The notes: generated by a model not told the origin, from the sequence alone. 64,000 nucleotides of DNA from Bog-756 sp963841885 (GCA_963841885.1 CAWJEK010000018.1:143422-207421), one strand, 5' to 3'; numbered from the stretch's first letter, positions 16,756-25,487 are shown. Numbers and translations: made by a program.

Positions 16756-17556
16756 ATGGACCTCGTCTCCGTCGCCACACCCGCCCCCCACGTGCGCACG
16801 ATCACCCTGGACAACCCCGCCCGGTTGAATTCCATGTCGTTCGCGCTGGTGGCCGACCTGTACGAGGCGATCGCCGGCGTGGCCGCCGACAACGACTGCC
16901 GCGTGGTGGTGCTGACGGGGGCCGGACGGGCCTTCTGTTCGGGCCTCGAACTCGAACACGCCGGCCTCCCGCCCGGCGCCGAGGACCTGGGACGCCACCG
17001 CATGGGCCTGCGGGCGATGGAGTACATGGGCGGCATCGTGCCGGCCTTGCGCGACATGCCCCAACCGGTCATCTGTGCGGTCAACGGGCCGGCCTACGGC
17101 GGGGGCATGTGCCTGACGCTCGGCACCGACGTCCGCCTCGCCGGTCGGTCCGCGGTCTTCTGCGGCGCCGGCATCACCAACGGCCTCAGCGGGTGCGAGC
17201 TCGGCGTGAGCTGGCTGCTACCCCGGGCCGTCGGGACCTCGCGCTCGAACGAGATCCTGCTCACCGGCCGCAAGGTGGGGGCGGAGGAGGCCGAGCGGAT
17301 CGGACTGGTCTCCGAGGTACTCGACGACACGAGGCTGTTCGACCGGGCCCTGGAGATGGCCGTCCACCTCTGCACCCTCAGCCCCCTGGGCCTCACGCTG
17401 ACCAAGGACACGCTGTGGGGTGCCCTCGAGGTCGGGAGCCTCCGCACCGCCGTCGACCTCGAGAACCGGACCCAGTTGCTCGCCGGCTTCACCGGCAACC
17501 TGAACGAGGCCGCCGCCGCCTTCAAGGAGAAGCGGCCGCCGGTCTACACGGAGTAG
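16756..17556 (+). CDS. enoyl-CoA hydratase/isomerase family protein
   Basis: A 266-residue crotonase-fold protein. The oxyanion-hole segments are GRAFCSGLELEH and NGPAYGGGMCLTLGTDVRLA. The position of the first catalytic Glu of classical hydratases is replaced in GITNGLSGCELGVSWLLPRA, where Glu-Leu-Gly is kept. It probably hydrates, isomerises or hydrolyses an acyl-CoA ester; the exact reaction is not determinable. The ATG is at 16756, and the small zinc-ribbon gene begins 4 bases after its stop. Confidence 0.85.
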   Translation: MDLVSVATPAPHVRTITLDNPARLNSMSFALVADLYEAIAGVAADNDCRVVVLTGAGRAFCSGLELEHAGLPPGAEDLGRHRMGLRAMEYMGGIVPALRDMPQPVICAVNGPAYGGGMCLTLGTDVRLAGRSAVFCGAGITNGLSGCELGVSWLLPRAVGTSRSNEILLTGRKVGAEEAERIGLVSEVLDDTRLFDRALEMAVHLCTLSPLGLTLTKDTLWGALEVGSLRTAVDLENRTQLLAGFTGNLNEAAAAFKEKRPPVYTE

Positions 17557-17560
17557 TCCG

Positions 17561-17792
17561 GTGGCCAAGGCCCGGCGCGGCCGGAAACCCCGCCGGGCAC
17601 CGCGTGATCCGTCGGCCGGCGGAGGCGCCCGCGAACACTGGCGGGCCGACGGGATGGCGAAGACGCGGCTATGCGTCGGCGGCCGATGCCAACCGGTACG
17701 CCCTGCAGGTCCGCCTCGAGGACGGCGTGCAGCTCGATCCGTACCGTTGCGGCATCTGCGGGGCCTGGCACCTGGGGAACTCCCGGGACTGA
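17561..17792 (+). CDS. small Cys2-type zinc-ribbon-like protein (one frameshift)
   Basis: A conserved-looking small protein of about 77 residues. The N-terminus is basic (MAKARRGRKPRRAPR, from GTG 17561). The C-terminal half reads GYASAADANRYALQVRLEDG then VQLDPYRCGICGAWHLGNSR. The YRCGICGAWHLG pattern looks like half of a zinc ribbon. The two halves are in different frames; one base too many or too few at 17660-17668 (in aagacgcggc) separates them. Function unknown. It could bind nucleic acid, given the basic start. It follows the enoyl-CoA hydratase gene by 4 bases. Confidence 0.5.
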
Positions 17793-17804
17793 TCCTCGGG
17801 CGTA

Positions 17805-17828
17805 ACTATACCGTCTGGACGGTATAGT
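17805..17828. promoter_or_regulatory. 24-bp perfect palindrome, TetR operator
   Basis: The half-site ACTATACCGTC (17805-17815) is followed by TG and then by its exact reverse complement GACGGTATAGT (17818-17828), making a 24-bp perfect palindrome. It ends 7 bases before the ATG of the TetR gene at 17836. Length, symmetry and location are typical of the operator of an autoregulating TetR repressor, here controlling the TetR-MFS operon. Confidence 0.8.
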
Positions 17829-17835
17829 AATCGCC

Positions 17836-18450
17836 ATGGCGACCACCACCACCCCCGGTCCGGGAAGCGCCGTCCCCCCGTCCCCCCGGGCGCCCCGCGA
17901 CAGCACCGCCACCCGGCGGCGGATCCTCGACGCCGCCGAGCAGGTCGTGCTCCGCGACGGGGTCGGCCATCTCACCCTGGAGGCGTCGGCCGCCGAGGCG
18001 GGTCTGTCCAAGGGGGGCGTGCTCTACCACTACCCCACCCGGGACGCGCTGGTGTCCGCCATGGTGGCGCGCATCATCGAGCAGTTCGAAGAGGACATCG
18101 CCGCCTACCTGCCGGCCGCCGGTTCCCCCGGATTCGGACGACCCGGGGCGTTCACCCGCGCCTACGTCCGGGCCACCATGGAACCCGTCACCGAGGGCGA
18201 GGAGCGCCTGGGGGCCGCGCTGCTGGCCGCCGCCGCCGCCGAACCGGAGCTGTTGGAGCCCCTCCAGGCCGCCGCCGACAGCTGGCAGGCCCGCCTGGTG
18301 GCCGACGGGCTGGACCCCGCCACGGCGACCGTCGTCCGTCTGGCCTGCGACGGACTGTGGCTGTGCGACCTCTTCGGGCTCGCTTCCCCCCGTGACGCCC
18401 TCCGCTCCCGGGTGGCCGCCGCCCTCGAGGCGATGACCGGGGAGACATGA
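17836..18450 (+). CDS. TetR family transcriptional regulator
   Basis: A 204-residue repressor. The HTH at about residues 25-70 reads TRRRILDAAEQVVLRDGVGH, LTLEASAAEAGLSKGGVLYH and YPTRDALVSAMV. The YHYPTRDAL segment places it in the TetR_C_37-like group that often controls efflux pumps. The ligand domain is alanine-rich. The stop overlaps the MFS transporter start by 4 bases (ATGA). With the upstream 24-bp palindrome this is a self-contained repressor-transporter unit induced by an unknown compound. Confidence 0.92.
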   Translation: MATTTTPGPGSAVPPSPRAPRDSTATRRRILDAAEQVVLRDGVGHLTLEASAAEAGLSKGGVLYHYPTRDALVSAMVARIIEQFEEDIAAYLPAAGSPGFGRPGAFTRAYVRATMEPVTEGEERLGAALLAAAAAEPELLEPLQAAADSWQARLVADGLDPATATVVRLACDGLWLCDLFGLASPRDALRSRVAAALEAMTGET

Positions 18451-19772
18451 TGATCCGTCGCGGACCCGCCGGGGGCGTGGCGCCGCTGCCCGACGCCTCG
18501 GTGCGACTCATCCGGACCCTGGCCGTCACCGTATTCCTCGAGTGGTTCGGGGCCACGTCGATCGTCCCCATGCTGCCCGTCTACATCCGCCACCTGGGCG
18601 GCACCGATGCCCTGGCCGGACTGGTCATGGCCTCGTTCTTCGCGGCCGGGGTCCTGTTCCAGTACCCGGTCGGCCGCCTGTCCGACCGGATCGGTCGCAA
18701 GCCGGTGCTGGTGGCGGGCCTGGTCGTCTACTCCGCCGCCAGCTTCGCCTTCCTCTTGGACATCGTGCCGGCCATGGCCATCCTCCTACGTGGTCTGCAG
18801 GGCCTCGGCGCCGGGGCCTCGGCCGTGGCCGCTCTGGCCATGGTGTCCGGCAGCGTGGCCCGTGAGCGGCGCGGGCGCGCCTTCGCCTCCATCTACGGCG
18901 CCCAGATCTCCGGCATGGCCGTCGGTCCCCTGATCGGAGCCATCGTCGGGGTGCACTACATGTGGGCCATGTTCCTCGGCTCGGCTCTCGTGGCCCTGGC
19001 CGCCTGCATCCCCGCCCTGCGCATCGTCGAACCGGTCGAACCGGTGGAGGAGGCCGACGAGGGCGCCTCCGCCGGCCCGTCGGGCGCAAGCGTCAGGCGC
19101 CTCGCCCGGGTGCGCTGGAACCGGTCGATGGCGGGCGCCATGGTGGCCGCCGCCGCCCTGGGGCTCACCACGGGGATCTACGACATCTGCTGGACGCTCC
19201 TGATGGTGTCCAGGGGGGCCACCGGCTGGGAGATAGGCGTCTCGTGGACGCTGTTCGCGGTGCCTTTCGTGGTCGCCGCCCGACCGAGCGGATGGCTGGC
19301 CGACCACATGGACCGTCGCTACCTGGTGCTGGGCGGCGTGGGCCTCGCCATGGTGTTCTGCGCCGGCTACCCCTTCATCCCCTTGGTGCCATTGCTGATG
19401 ATCCTCGGCGGGACCGAGGCCCTCGGGTTCGCCGCCGCCCTGCCGTCGCTGCAGTCGCTGCTCACCCAGGGCTCCGAGCCGTCGGAGGTCGGCCGCATCC
19501 AGGGCATGTTCGGCAGCACACAGACGGCGTGCACGGCGGTGTCGGCGGCCCTCGCCGGGGCGGCGTTCGCGGTGGCCCGGTGGCTGCCGTTCCTGTCGGC
19601 CTCGGCCTTCACCGCCGTCGCCCTGGTCACCACCGCCGTCATCTGGAGGAAGGTGCCCGGCCATGTCCACCCCCTGATGGAGCCGGTCGAGGTCGGGGTG
19701 CCGGACGGCGGCCCCTCGGAACCCGGCGGCGCCGGTCAGGCGGCGGTGGGCGTCAGCTCGGAGGTGCAGTAG
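18447..19772 (+). CDS. MFS transporter, drug-efflux type
   Basis: A 441-residue major facilitator protein with about 12 hydrophobic segments. Motif A is GRLSDRIGRKPVLVAG in the first cytoplasmic loop, with a degenerate copy SGWLADHMDRRYLVLGG in the second half. A polar central loop (around VEPVEPVEEADEG) joins the halves. It probably exports a toxic or signalling compound in exchange for protons. The coupled TetR gene and its operator suggest induction by the substrate. Its 3' end overlaps the convergent mscL gene by 37 bases. Confidence 0.88.
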   Translation: MMIRRGPAGGVAPLPDASVRLIRTLAVTVFLEWFGATSIVPMLPVYIRHLGGTDALAGLVMASFFAAGVLFQYPVGRLSDRIGRKPVLVAGLVVYSAASFAFLLDIVPAMAILLRGLQGLGAGASAVAALAMVSGSVARERRGRAFASIYGAQISGMAVGPLIGAIVGVHYMWAMFLGSALVALAACIPALRIVEPVEPVEEADEGASAGPSGASVRRLARVRWNRSMAGAMVAAAALGLTTGIYDICWTLLMVSRGATGWEIGVSWTLFAVPFVVAARPSGWLADHMDRRYLVLGGVGLAMVFCAGYPFIPLVPLLMILGGTEALGFAAALPSLQSLLTQGSEPSEVGRIQGMFGSTQTACTAVSAALAGAAFAVARWLPFLSASAFTAVALVTTAVIWRKVPGHVHPLMEPVEVGVPDGGPSEPGGAGQAAVGVSSEVQ

Positions 19773-20149
19773 GCGCACTTGGTCGCCTGGTCCGGCACCT
19801 TGGACAGGCAGGCCGGGCACTCCCGGACGGGCTCCTCGCTGGGGGTGCGGCCCAGTTTGCCCATCAGGGCGTTGACCGGCTTGATCACCAGGAAGAAGAT
19901 GATCGCCGCCACGATCACGAAGTTGAGCAAGGCGTTGAGGACGTTGCCGTAGTAGATCTTCGAGTGGTTGATCGTGATGTAGAGACCGCCGAACTGGGTC
20001 TTCCCGCCGAAGATGGCCTTGATCAACGGGGTGATGACACTGGTGGTGAGCGACGTCACGACCGCGGTGAAGGCGGCCCCGATGACCACGGCCACCGCCA
20101 GGTCGAGCAGGTTCCCCCGCAGCAGGAACTCCTTGAAGTCCTTGATCAT
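19736..20149 (-). CDS. mscL: large-conductance mechanosensitive channel
   Basis: A 137-residue MscL. The N-terminus MIKDFKEFLLRGNLLDLAVA is the amphipathic helix and TM1 start. The pore-lining segment continues through VVIGAAFTAVVTSLTTSVIT. TM2 is VLNALLNFVIVAAIIFFLVI. The C-terminus carries a CPAC and CAYC zinc ribbon, as often seen in actinobacterial MscL. It opens under hypo-osmotic shock in the cytoplasmic membrane. The ATG at 20149 has GGAGACC upstream. The last 37 bases overlap the MFS gene in the opposite orientation. Confidence 0.96.
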   Translation of the reverse strand: MIKDFKEFLLRGNLLDLAVAVVIGAAFTAVVTSLTTSVITPLIKAIFGGKTQFGGLYITINHSKIYYGNVLNALLNFVIVAAIIFFLVIKPVNALMGKLGRTPSEEPVRECPACLSKVPDQATKCAYCTSELTPTAA

Positions 20150-20254
20150 GGTCGGTCTCCTCGAGGCATCAGGGCCGTGACCGGCCGGGGTGGGCCGAAT
20201 CTATGCCCCGCGGCACCGGTCGATCCACCTGTGTCCGGCCCCGGCGGGTTTACT

Positions 20255-20740
20255 TCAGGGAAGTCCGGCGTGGACGGCGGCCTCCCACCGGCCCGTCGAC
20301 TCCACCTGGCACACCGCGGCGGCGGCCTGGAGCAACCAGCCCATCACGGCGCGGTGGTCGGCATCGGCCGGCACCTCGGCGACCAGGCCCCGCCGAGGAT
20401 GGTCCTGGGTCACCCGCCATCCCTCCGGCACGGGTAGACCGAGGTCCCGGAGCCGCCAGGCCACCCGGGGTCCCGAGGCGTGCTGGAGGCCGACCGTGGT
20501 CGGCCGGGCCGGGCGTCCCTCCTGGCGTCTACCGGGCATCCAGGTGATCACCGGCACCTGGTGGGTCGATCCACCGAGGAAGGCGAAGGGGCCCGGTTCG
20601 GGTGGCCGGTGCTCGTCGTCGACGACGGGCTCGATGTTGATCCAGCCGGTGCCGCCCGACTGCACCATGGACATCTGGGCCAGCAGCTCGGGATCGTCGT
20701 AGGCGACGAAGCCGAAGGTGGTGGGACGGCTACGGGTCAC
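20255..20740 (-). CDS. conserved hypothetical protein
   Basis: A 161-residue protein without a recognised domain name. It contains TTFGFVAYDDPELLAQMSMV and SGGTGWINIEPVVDDE near the N-terminus and GLVAEVPADADHRAVMGWLL near the C-terminus, with balanced composition and no membrane segment or signal peptide. Start GTG 20740 overlaps the stop of the luciferase-like gene upstream (GTGA), so it belongs to the same transcript. Function unknown. Confidence 0.65.
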   Translation of the reverse strand: MTRSRPTTFGFVAYDDPELLAQMSMVQSGGTGWINIEPVVDDEHRPPEPGPFAFLGGSTHQVPVITWMPGRRQEGRPARPTTVGLQHASGPRVAWRLRDLGLPVPEGWRVTQDHPRRGLVAEVPADADHRAVMGWLLQAAAAVCQVESTGRWEAAVHAGLP

Positions 20741-21624
20741 GTCTGGAGATCGCCCACGGCGGACGCCAGCGCGTCGAGCTCCTGGCGCCACGTACCGCCG
20801 GGCACCAACGGCCTGACCACGAACTTGGAGAATCCGACCTCCAGGAAGTCCTCCATGAAGCGGCGGAGACCGTCGAGGCCCGCCGGCACCACCGTCGCCG
20901 GGTCGACACCCCGGCGGGCGCGCCCGAGCGCGGCCAACAACTTCCCATCCAGTGGTCCCGGGGCGTAGGCGAGGGAGACGCCGAAGTGCTCGCGGCTGAT
21001 CTCCCGACCCGCCGCCGCCGCGGCCGCGTCGATCACGTCGCGCCCGGCCACCACCTCGGCCGGGGTGCACGACGAGGGCAGCCACCCGTCGGCGTAGCGA
21101 CCGCACCGTTCGAGGGCGGCCGGCACCATCCCCCCGGTCCAGAACTCGAGGGGATCCTGTACCGGCAGGGGCGCCAGGGTCACCTCCTCGAACGTGCCGA
21201 CCGGTCCGTCGTGGCTCACGCTCTCGCCGGCCCACAGGCGACGCAGCAGCGGAAAGGCCTCCTCCATCCGGGGGCCCTTCTCCTTGGCGGGCACACCGAC
21301 CGCCCCGGACTCGGGTGACCGTGGGAGTCCGGGGACGAACGTGACGAGCAGACGGCCGCCCGACAGGCGGTCGAGCGTGGCCAGCTGCTTGGCCAGCCGG
21401 ACCACGTTCCGTCCCGGCAGGAGCAGCGTGGTACCCAGCTTGATCCGGGGGTTGTGGGCGGCGGCGAAGGCCAGTGCGGCCAACGGGTCGAGGGTCGGCG
21501 CCGACAGGACCTCGGGAAGCCACAGGGAGTCGAAGCCGAGGTCCTCGAGGTCGTCGACCAGGGTGGCGAGGGCTGCCGGATCACCATCGAGCGGGCCGGT
21601 GCCGACCCCGATCCGGACCTTCAC
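20737..21624 (-). CDS. LLM-class (luciferase-like) F420-type oxidoreductase
   Basis: A 295-residue bacterial-luciferase-fold protein. Typical blocks are DLEDLGFDSLWLPEVLSAPT, FAAAHNPRIKLGTTLLLPGR and LDRLSGGRLLVTFVPGLPRS. The family uses F420H2 or FMNH2; in actinobacteria most such proteins are assigned to F420. Substrate unknown. The GTG start is at 21624. It is the second of two luciferase-like genes on this strand (the other ends at 23027). Confidence 0.85.
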   Translation of the reverse strand: MKVRIGVGTGPLDGDPAALATLVDDLEDLGFDSLWLPEVLSAPTLDPLAALAFAAAHNPRIKLGTTLLLPGRNVVRLAKQLATLDRLSGGRLLVTFVPGLPRSPESGAVGVPAKEKGPRMEEAFPLLRRLWAGESVSHDGPVGTFEEVTLAPLPVQDPLEFWTGGMVPAALERCGRYADGWLPSSCTPAEVVAGRDVIDAAAAAAGREISREHFGVSLAYAPGPLDGKLLAALGRARRGVDPATVVPAGLDGLRRFMEDFLEVGFSKFVVRPLVPGGTWRQELDALASAVGDLQT

Positions 21625-21654
21625 GGACGTGCCCCGATCATCCGGGCCGGTCCG

Positions 21655-22347
21655 TCATCCGGTGCCCAGCGGCGGTCCGTCGAAGCGGTCGACGTTGGCG
21701 AACTCCTCCACCGGGCCGCGCCGCAGCCGGGTGGGCTGGTGGACCGGATGGCCGAGCGCCAGCAGACCGGCCACGGCGTGGGTGTCGGGCACCCCGAGGA
21801 GCTCCTTCACGGCGGGCTCCTCGCGCACCACCATGGTGGTCATCACCCCGGCCAGACCCAGGTCGCGGGCGGCCAGCAGGATGCTCCAGGCGAAGGGGTA
21901 GATCGAGGCCCCACCGACCATCGTGTACCGGTCGAGGTCGCGGTCCACGGTGGCCAGCCGGGTGAAGTCGGCCAGCAGCACCAGCAGTACCGGCACCTCG
22001 TCCAGGTGTTCGGCGAAGCCGCCCGGGCCCTGGGCGGCGGAGGCGGCGATCCCCGGGGCCCCGGCCACCGCCCGGCGTTCGGCCTCGCGGTCGGTCACCA
22101 CCGCCCACGGCGTCAGTCCGGCGGAGGACTGGGCCAGGTACTCGTACCAACCCGGGAGGTAGAGATCGCGCAGGGCCCGGCGAACCGCCGGATCCTGGAC
22201 CACCACCACCCGCCACGCCTGCCGGTTCCCCCCGTTCGGGGCGAACCGGGCGGTGTCGAGCAGCCGGTGGACGGTGGCATCGTCCACCGGCTCGTCGGTG
22301 AACTCCCGCGCCGCCCCGGTGGTGCGCAGCGCCTCGGTGAGGTCCAC
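21655..22347 (-). CDS. nitroreductase family protein
   Basis: A 230-residue FMN-dependent nitroreductase-fold protein. The N-terminal phosphate-binding block is TTGAAREFTDEPVD, followed by ARFAPNGGNRQAWRVVVVQD, typical of the family. A later block is SILLAARDLGLAGVMTTMVV. It reduces nitro groups, quinones or a related electrophile using NAD(P)H. The start is GTG 22347. It sits 12 bases after the peroxiredoxin gene and 30 bases before the luciferase-like gene, so co-transcription is likely. Confidence 0.85.
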   Translation of the reverse strand: MDLTEALRTTGAAREFTDEPVDDATVHRLLDTARFAPNGGNRQAWRVVVVQDPAVRRALRDLYLPGWYEYLAQSSAGLTPWAVVTDREAERRAVAGAPGIAASAAQGPGGFAEHLDEVPVLLVLLADFTRLATVDRDLDRYTMVGGASIYPFAWSILLAARDLGLAGVMTTMVVREEPAVKELLGVPDTHAVAGLLALGHPVHQPTRLRRGPVEEFANVDRFDGPPLGTG

Positions 22348-22359
22348 GGGTCGGGTCCG

Positions 22360-22842
22360 CTAGAGGTTCTCGAGCACGGCGTCGGCCGCGCTGACGGTCA
22401 GACCACCCCCGGGCTCGACGAAGAGGGCCGTCACGACACCGTCCTCCAGCACCATGGCGTAGCGCTGCGACCGCGTGCCGAGGCCGAAGCCGCTGCCGTC
22501 CATCTCCAACCCGACGGCCGAGGTGAACTCGCCGTTGCCGTCGGCCAGCAGCACGACGGCGTCACCCACGTTCTGCGACTCGCCCCAGGCGGCCATGACG
22601 AACGGGTCGTTCACCGAGATGCAGGCCACCACGTCGACGCCCTTGGCCTTCAGCTCGTCCTGGCGGATCACATAGCTGGGCAGGTGGTAGTCCGAACACG
22701 TGGGCGTGAACGCGCCCGGGACGGCGAACAGGACGACCTTGCCCGACCCGAGCACGTCGCCGGTCTGCACGTGGGTGGGCGAACCCCCCTCGTTCGTCAT
22801 GACCTTGATGTCCGGGATCGTGTCGCCGACGGCAATGCTCAT
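22360..22842 (-). CDS. peroxiredoxin (Prx5 type)
   Basis: A 160-residue thiol peroxidase of the Prx5 group. The peroxidatic Cys49 is in PGAFTPTCS and the conserved block DELKAKGVDVVACISVNDPF follows. No clear second cysteine in the resolving position is seen, so it may work with an external thiol. It reduces H2O2 or alkyl hydroperoxides in the cytosol. ATG 22842 has GAGGAGGGGG upstream. It is probably the first gene of the transcript that continues into the nitroreductase and luciferase-like genes. Confidence 0.92.
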   Translation of the reverse strand: MSIAVGDTIPDIKVMTNEGGSPTHVQTGDVLGSGKVVLFAVPGAFTPTCSDYHLPSYVIRQDELKAKGVDVVACISVNDPFVMAAWGESQNVGDAVVLLADGNGEFTSAVGLEMDGSGFGLGTRSQRYAMVLEDGVVTALFVEPGGGLTVSAADAVLENL

Positions 22843-23026
22843 GTTCCCCCTCCTCGGGATCGGTCCCCGGTCCGTGGCGGGGATTCCGGCGCACCGGAGC
22901 GGTGACCGTACCCGCAGCATACGTTTCGACGGGCCGTGCCGGTCCCGCGTCTCACCGGACGGTCCGGCGCCGCCCACGATGTCGGGCGTCACCCACCACC
23001 GTCACCCACCCCACTCCGGCCCGGGG

Positions 23027-23950
23027 CTACAGGTCGCCGACGGCCGGGAGGACCCGGGCGCCGAACCGCTCGAGCGCCGCCCGCTGGTCGGCCCGGGTGT
23101 CCCCGGGTAGCGCCACGGTCACCCAGTGGACCCCCACCCCGGCCAGTTCGCCGATCGAGTCGACGACCCGGGACTCGTCGACCGGTCCCCCGCCCATGGA
23201 CAGCCCCTCGGGGACGAAGCAGACCGTCAGCGGCTCGGTCCGCCCGACCACCTCGGCGTGCCGGTGGGCGTACTCCAGGGCGACGGCCAGATCCGCCGGA
23301 GACTCGAGCGGTGCCGTGTGCGTGCGGGCCGCCAGTCGAGCCGGGTTCGGGAAGGGGCTCCACCCGTCCGCCGACTCGACGGCCCGACGCACGGCCCGAC
23401 GGCTGTTGCCCCCGATCCAGAGCGGGGGGTGCGGCAGCTGGGCCGGTCGGGGAAGCATGGTGTTTCCGGGCGCGCCGAATCGGGCGCCGTCCAGGGTGAC
23501 CGACTCCCCCTTCCACGCGGCCTGCATGGCCGCCAGGGCCTCGTCCATGCGCTCGTTCCGGTCGGCGAAGGGGACACCGAGCGCATCGAACTCCGGCTCG
23601 AGGTAGCCGGCGCCGAGGCCGACCAAGGTCCGGCCGCCGCTCAGCACGTCGAGGGTGGCGATCCCCTTGGCGGCCAGGAAGGGATGGCGGTAGGCGAGCA
23701 CGAACAGGTTGGTGTGGAGCCGGATCCGGGACGTGGCGGCGGCGGCGAACGACAGCGCGACCAGCGGATCGAGGGCGTGGTGCCCGCCGTGGGCCAGCCA
23801 GTCGTCCCCCGGGAAGGGATGGTCGGTGGTGTACACGGCGTCGAAGCCGACGTCCTCGGCGGCCCGGGCCAACTCGCCGATTGCCCCGGGCCCGATGAAT
23901 TCGGTGCCCCGGTCGAGCCGGTGGGTGGGCAGGCCGTACGAGACGCGCAC
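23027..23950 (-). CDS. LLM-class F420-dependent oxidoreductase
   Basis: A 307-residue luciferase-fold protein. Blocks include AAEDVGFDAVYTTDHPFPGD, FAAAATSRIRLHTNLFVLAY, TLDVLSGGRTLVGLGAGYLE and PRPAQLPHPPLWIGGNSRRA, close to the mycobacterial Rv2161c-like class (TIGR03619 type). It is expected to use F420. The start is GTG 23950. The thioesterase stop lies 4 bases upstream of this start, so the genes for thioesterase and oxidoreductase form a unit. Confidence 0.87.
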   Translation of the reverse strand: MRVSYGLPTHRLDRGTEFIGPGAIGELARAAEDVGFDAVYTTDHPFPGDDWLAHGGHHALDPLVALSFAAAATSRIRLHTNLFVLAYRHPFLAAKGIATLDVLSGGRTLVGLGAGYLEPEFDALGVPFADRNERMDEALAAMQAAWKGESVTLDGARFGAPGNTMLPRPAQLPHPPLWIGGNSRRAVRRAVESADGWSPFPNPARLAARTHTAPLESPADLAVALEYAHRHAEVVGRTEPLTVCFVPEGLSMGGGPVDESRVVDSIGELAGVGVHWVTVALPGDTRADQRAALERFGARVLPAVGDL

Positions 23951-23954
23951 CGGC

Positions 23955-24395
23955 TCAGCCCCCCGTACCGATCAGGTCGGACAGGAACGGCGGCATCCGG
24001 GTCGGTCGACCCCGGCCGTCGACCGCCCCGTGGACGGTGACGGCCGTGGCCCGGACCTCGCCCGCGACGGTCAGCAGGTAGCCGACCTGGAAGGTGGTCC
24101 TGGTGAGGTCGTCGACGACGACGTGGACGGCCACCAGGTCGTCGAAGTACAGGGGTCGCCGGTGGCGGACGTAGAGCTCGAGCACCGCGAAGTCGACACC
24201 GTCCTCGCCGGCCCGCACCTCCTCGTACGGGAAGCCGGCATCGCGCAGGAGGGCCGCCCGGGCTTCCTCGAGGTACGCCGGGTAGGTACCGTGATGGATG
24301 ACGCCCATGGCGTCCGTCTCCGCGAAGCGGGTCCGGAGGTGATGGACGTAGCGGTACTCCGACGGGTCGAGCGACGGGTCGAGCGAGAGCCGCAC
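23955..24395 (-). CDS. acyl-CoA thioesterase (4HBT, YbgC-like)
   Basis: A 146-residue hotdog-fold thioesterase. The catalytic region reads RFAETDAMGVIHHGTYPAYL, with the conserved Asp and the MGVIHHG turn of the 4-hydroxybenzoyl-CoA thioesterase group. YVRHRRPLYFDDLVAVHVVV follows. It hydrolyses acyl-CoA or acyl-ACP esters. The start is GTG 24395, 9 bases after the CrtC-like gene stop. Confidence 0.87.
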   Translation of the reverse strand: MRLSLDPSLDPSEYRYVHHLRTRFAETDAMGVIHHGTYPAYLEEARAALLRDAGFPYEEVRAGEDGVDFAVLELYVRHRRPLYFDDLVAVHVVVDDLTRTTFQVGYLLTVAGEVRATAVTVHGAVDGRGRPTRMPPFLSDLIGTGG

Positions 24396-24404
24396 GTCGC
24401 CGAC

Positions 24405-25346
24405 CTACCGCTCCGCCGGGACGGCGTCGGGTTGGTTCCACTCGATCCAACCACTCCCCCGCCGCCCGTCGGCGGCCTCGAAACGCACCTGGGCCCGTGG
24501 GAAGCGGGTCACGCGTCCGTCATCGGCCGTCAGCACCAGAGGGCCGAAGGCGACCGGCTCGATGGTCAGGTCCATCCCGTCCGGCTCGAGTCGGGCCCGG
24601 GCGAGGGACGGGAAGCCGTCGGCGTCGGCGTCCTCGGTGACGTCGAGACCGGTGAGGGTGACGACTTCGCCGGGACGCTGCACGTAGCCGAGGGCCGTCC
24701 GCATACCCGGTATGCGGATGTCCGCGCCGTGCACCCGGGTGCCGTCGTCGAGCCGCCCGGCGAACCAGCACCACCCGAAGGCCCACCAGTCACGCACCCC
24801 CCAGGAGTGGTCGCGCTGCCCCTGGCCCACCACGGCCAGCTCCTCATCGCCCACCACGATCGTGCCGCCGACCAGGCAGGGGATCTCGTAGCGGGTGGTG
24901 ACGTCGTACTGGTACGGCACCCCGTCGGTCGTCCAGGTGAGGTCGAGGCCCAGCTGCGTCGGACTCCCCGGTTCGCCCCGGTAGACGTCGGCGGCACCGG
25001 CGTGGACCACGGCCGGCGCCCTCCCGTGGACCCGGACCCGGTCGAGCGGCGCCTCGACATCGGTATCCATGACGTACCCACCGCCGTCGAGCCCCAGGCC
25101 CATCTCGGGCACCGGGAGGTCGTACGCCACCGAAGCGACCAGCGGACGCGTCGGTCCGACCACCATGGCCGTCCACCACGCCACCCCGAGGTTCGGGTAC
25201 AGACCGATCCGGGCGTAGGCGGCCACACGTCCGTCATGGGACACCACGTCCAGGTAGTGGGACTCGTTCCACAGCGGGTCGTCCGAGGGGCGGTGCCGCT
25301 CCTCGTCCCCCGGGTCGACGGCGTGCGGGTCGGGATCGGTCATCAC
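24405..25346 (-). CDS. CrtC/hydroxyneurosporene-synthase-like (lipocalin-like) protein
   Basis: A 313-residue protein resembling the beta-rich two-lobed fold of CrtC-like and related DUF7064/DUF7065 proteins. Indicative segments are LWNESHYLDVVSHDGRVAAY, QGQRDHSWGVRDWWAFGWCW and a C-terminal FEAADGRRGSGWIEWNQ. No signal peptide is seen. CrtC relatives hydrate or bind hydrophobic terpenoids or lipids, and the conserved His-Ser-Trp-Gly patch fits this. The thioesterase follows directly, so a lipid or isoprenoid substrate is likely. First gene of its run. Confidence 0.6.
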   Translation of the reverse strand: MMTDPDPHAVDPGDEERHRPSDDPLWNESHYLDVVSHDGRVAAYARIGLYPNLGVAWWTAMVVGPTRPLVASVAYDLPVPEMGLGLDGGGYVMDTDVEAPLDRVRVHGRAPAVVHAGAADVYRGEPGSPTQLGLDLTWTTDGVPYQYDVTTRYEIPCLVGGTIVVGDEELAVVGQGQRDHSWGVRDWWAFGWCWFAGRLDDGTRVHGADIRIPGMRTALGYVQRPGEVVTLTGLDVTEDADADGFPSLARARLEPDGMDLTIEPVAFGPLVLTADDGRVTRFPRAQVRFEAADGRRGSGWIEWNQPDAVPAER

Positions 25347-25487
25347 TGCTCCTCGCTCAGGTGACGGCAGGGCGTCGGGTCGGAACCCGCTCGTCCGGGG
25401 CGCCGGTGCCGGTGGTCCCCCGGGTCTAGCAGCCCGGGCGGCCCCGGGCGGGCAGCGGTGGGACGCCGATCCCGCCCGGATGGACGG
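25347..25487. other. short intergenic gap
   Basis: This 141-base stretch separates the CrtC-like gene start from the G1 peptidase stop; both genes are on the minus strand. It should hold the promoter of the CrtC-like operon. I see no clear palindrome or terminator with a T-tract. Confidence 0.4.
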
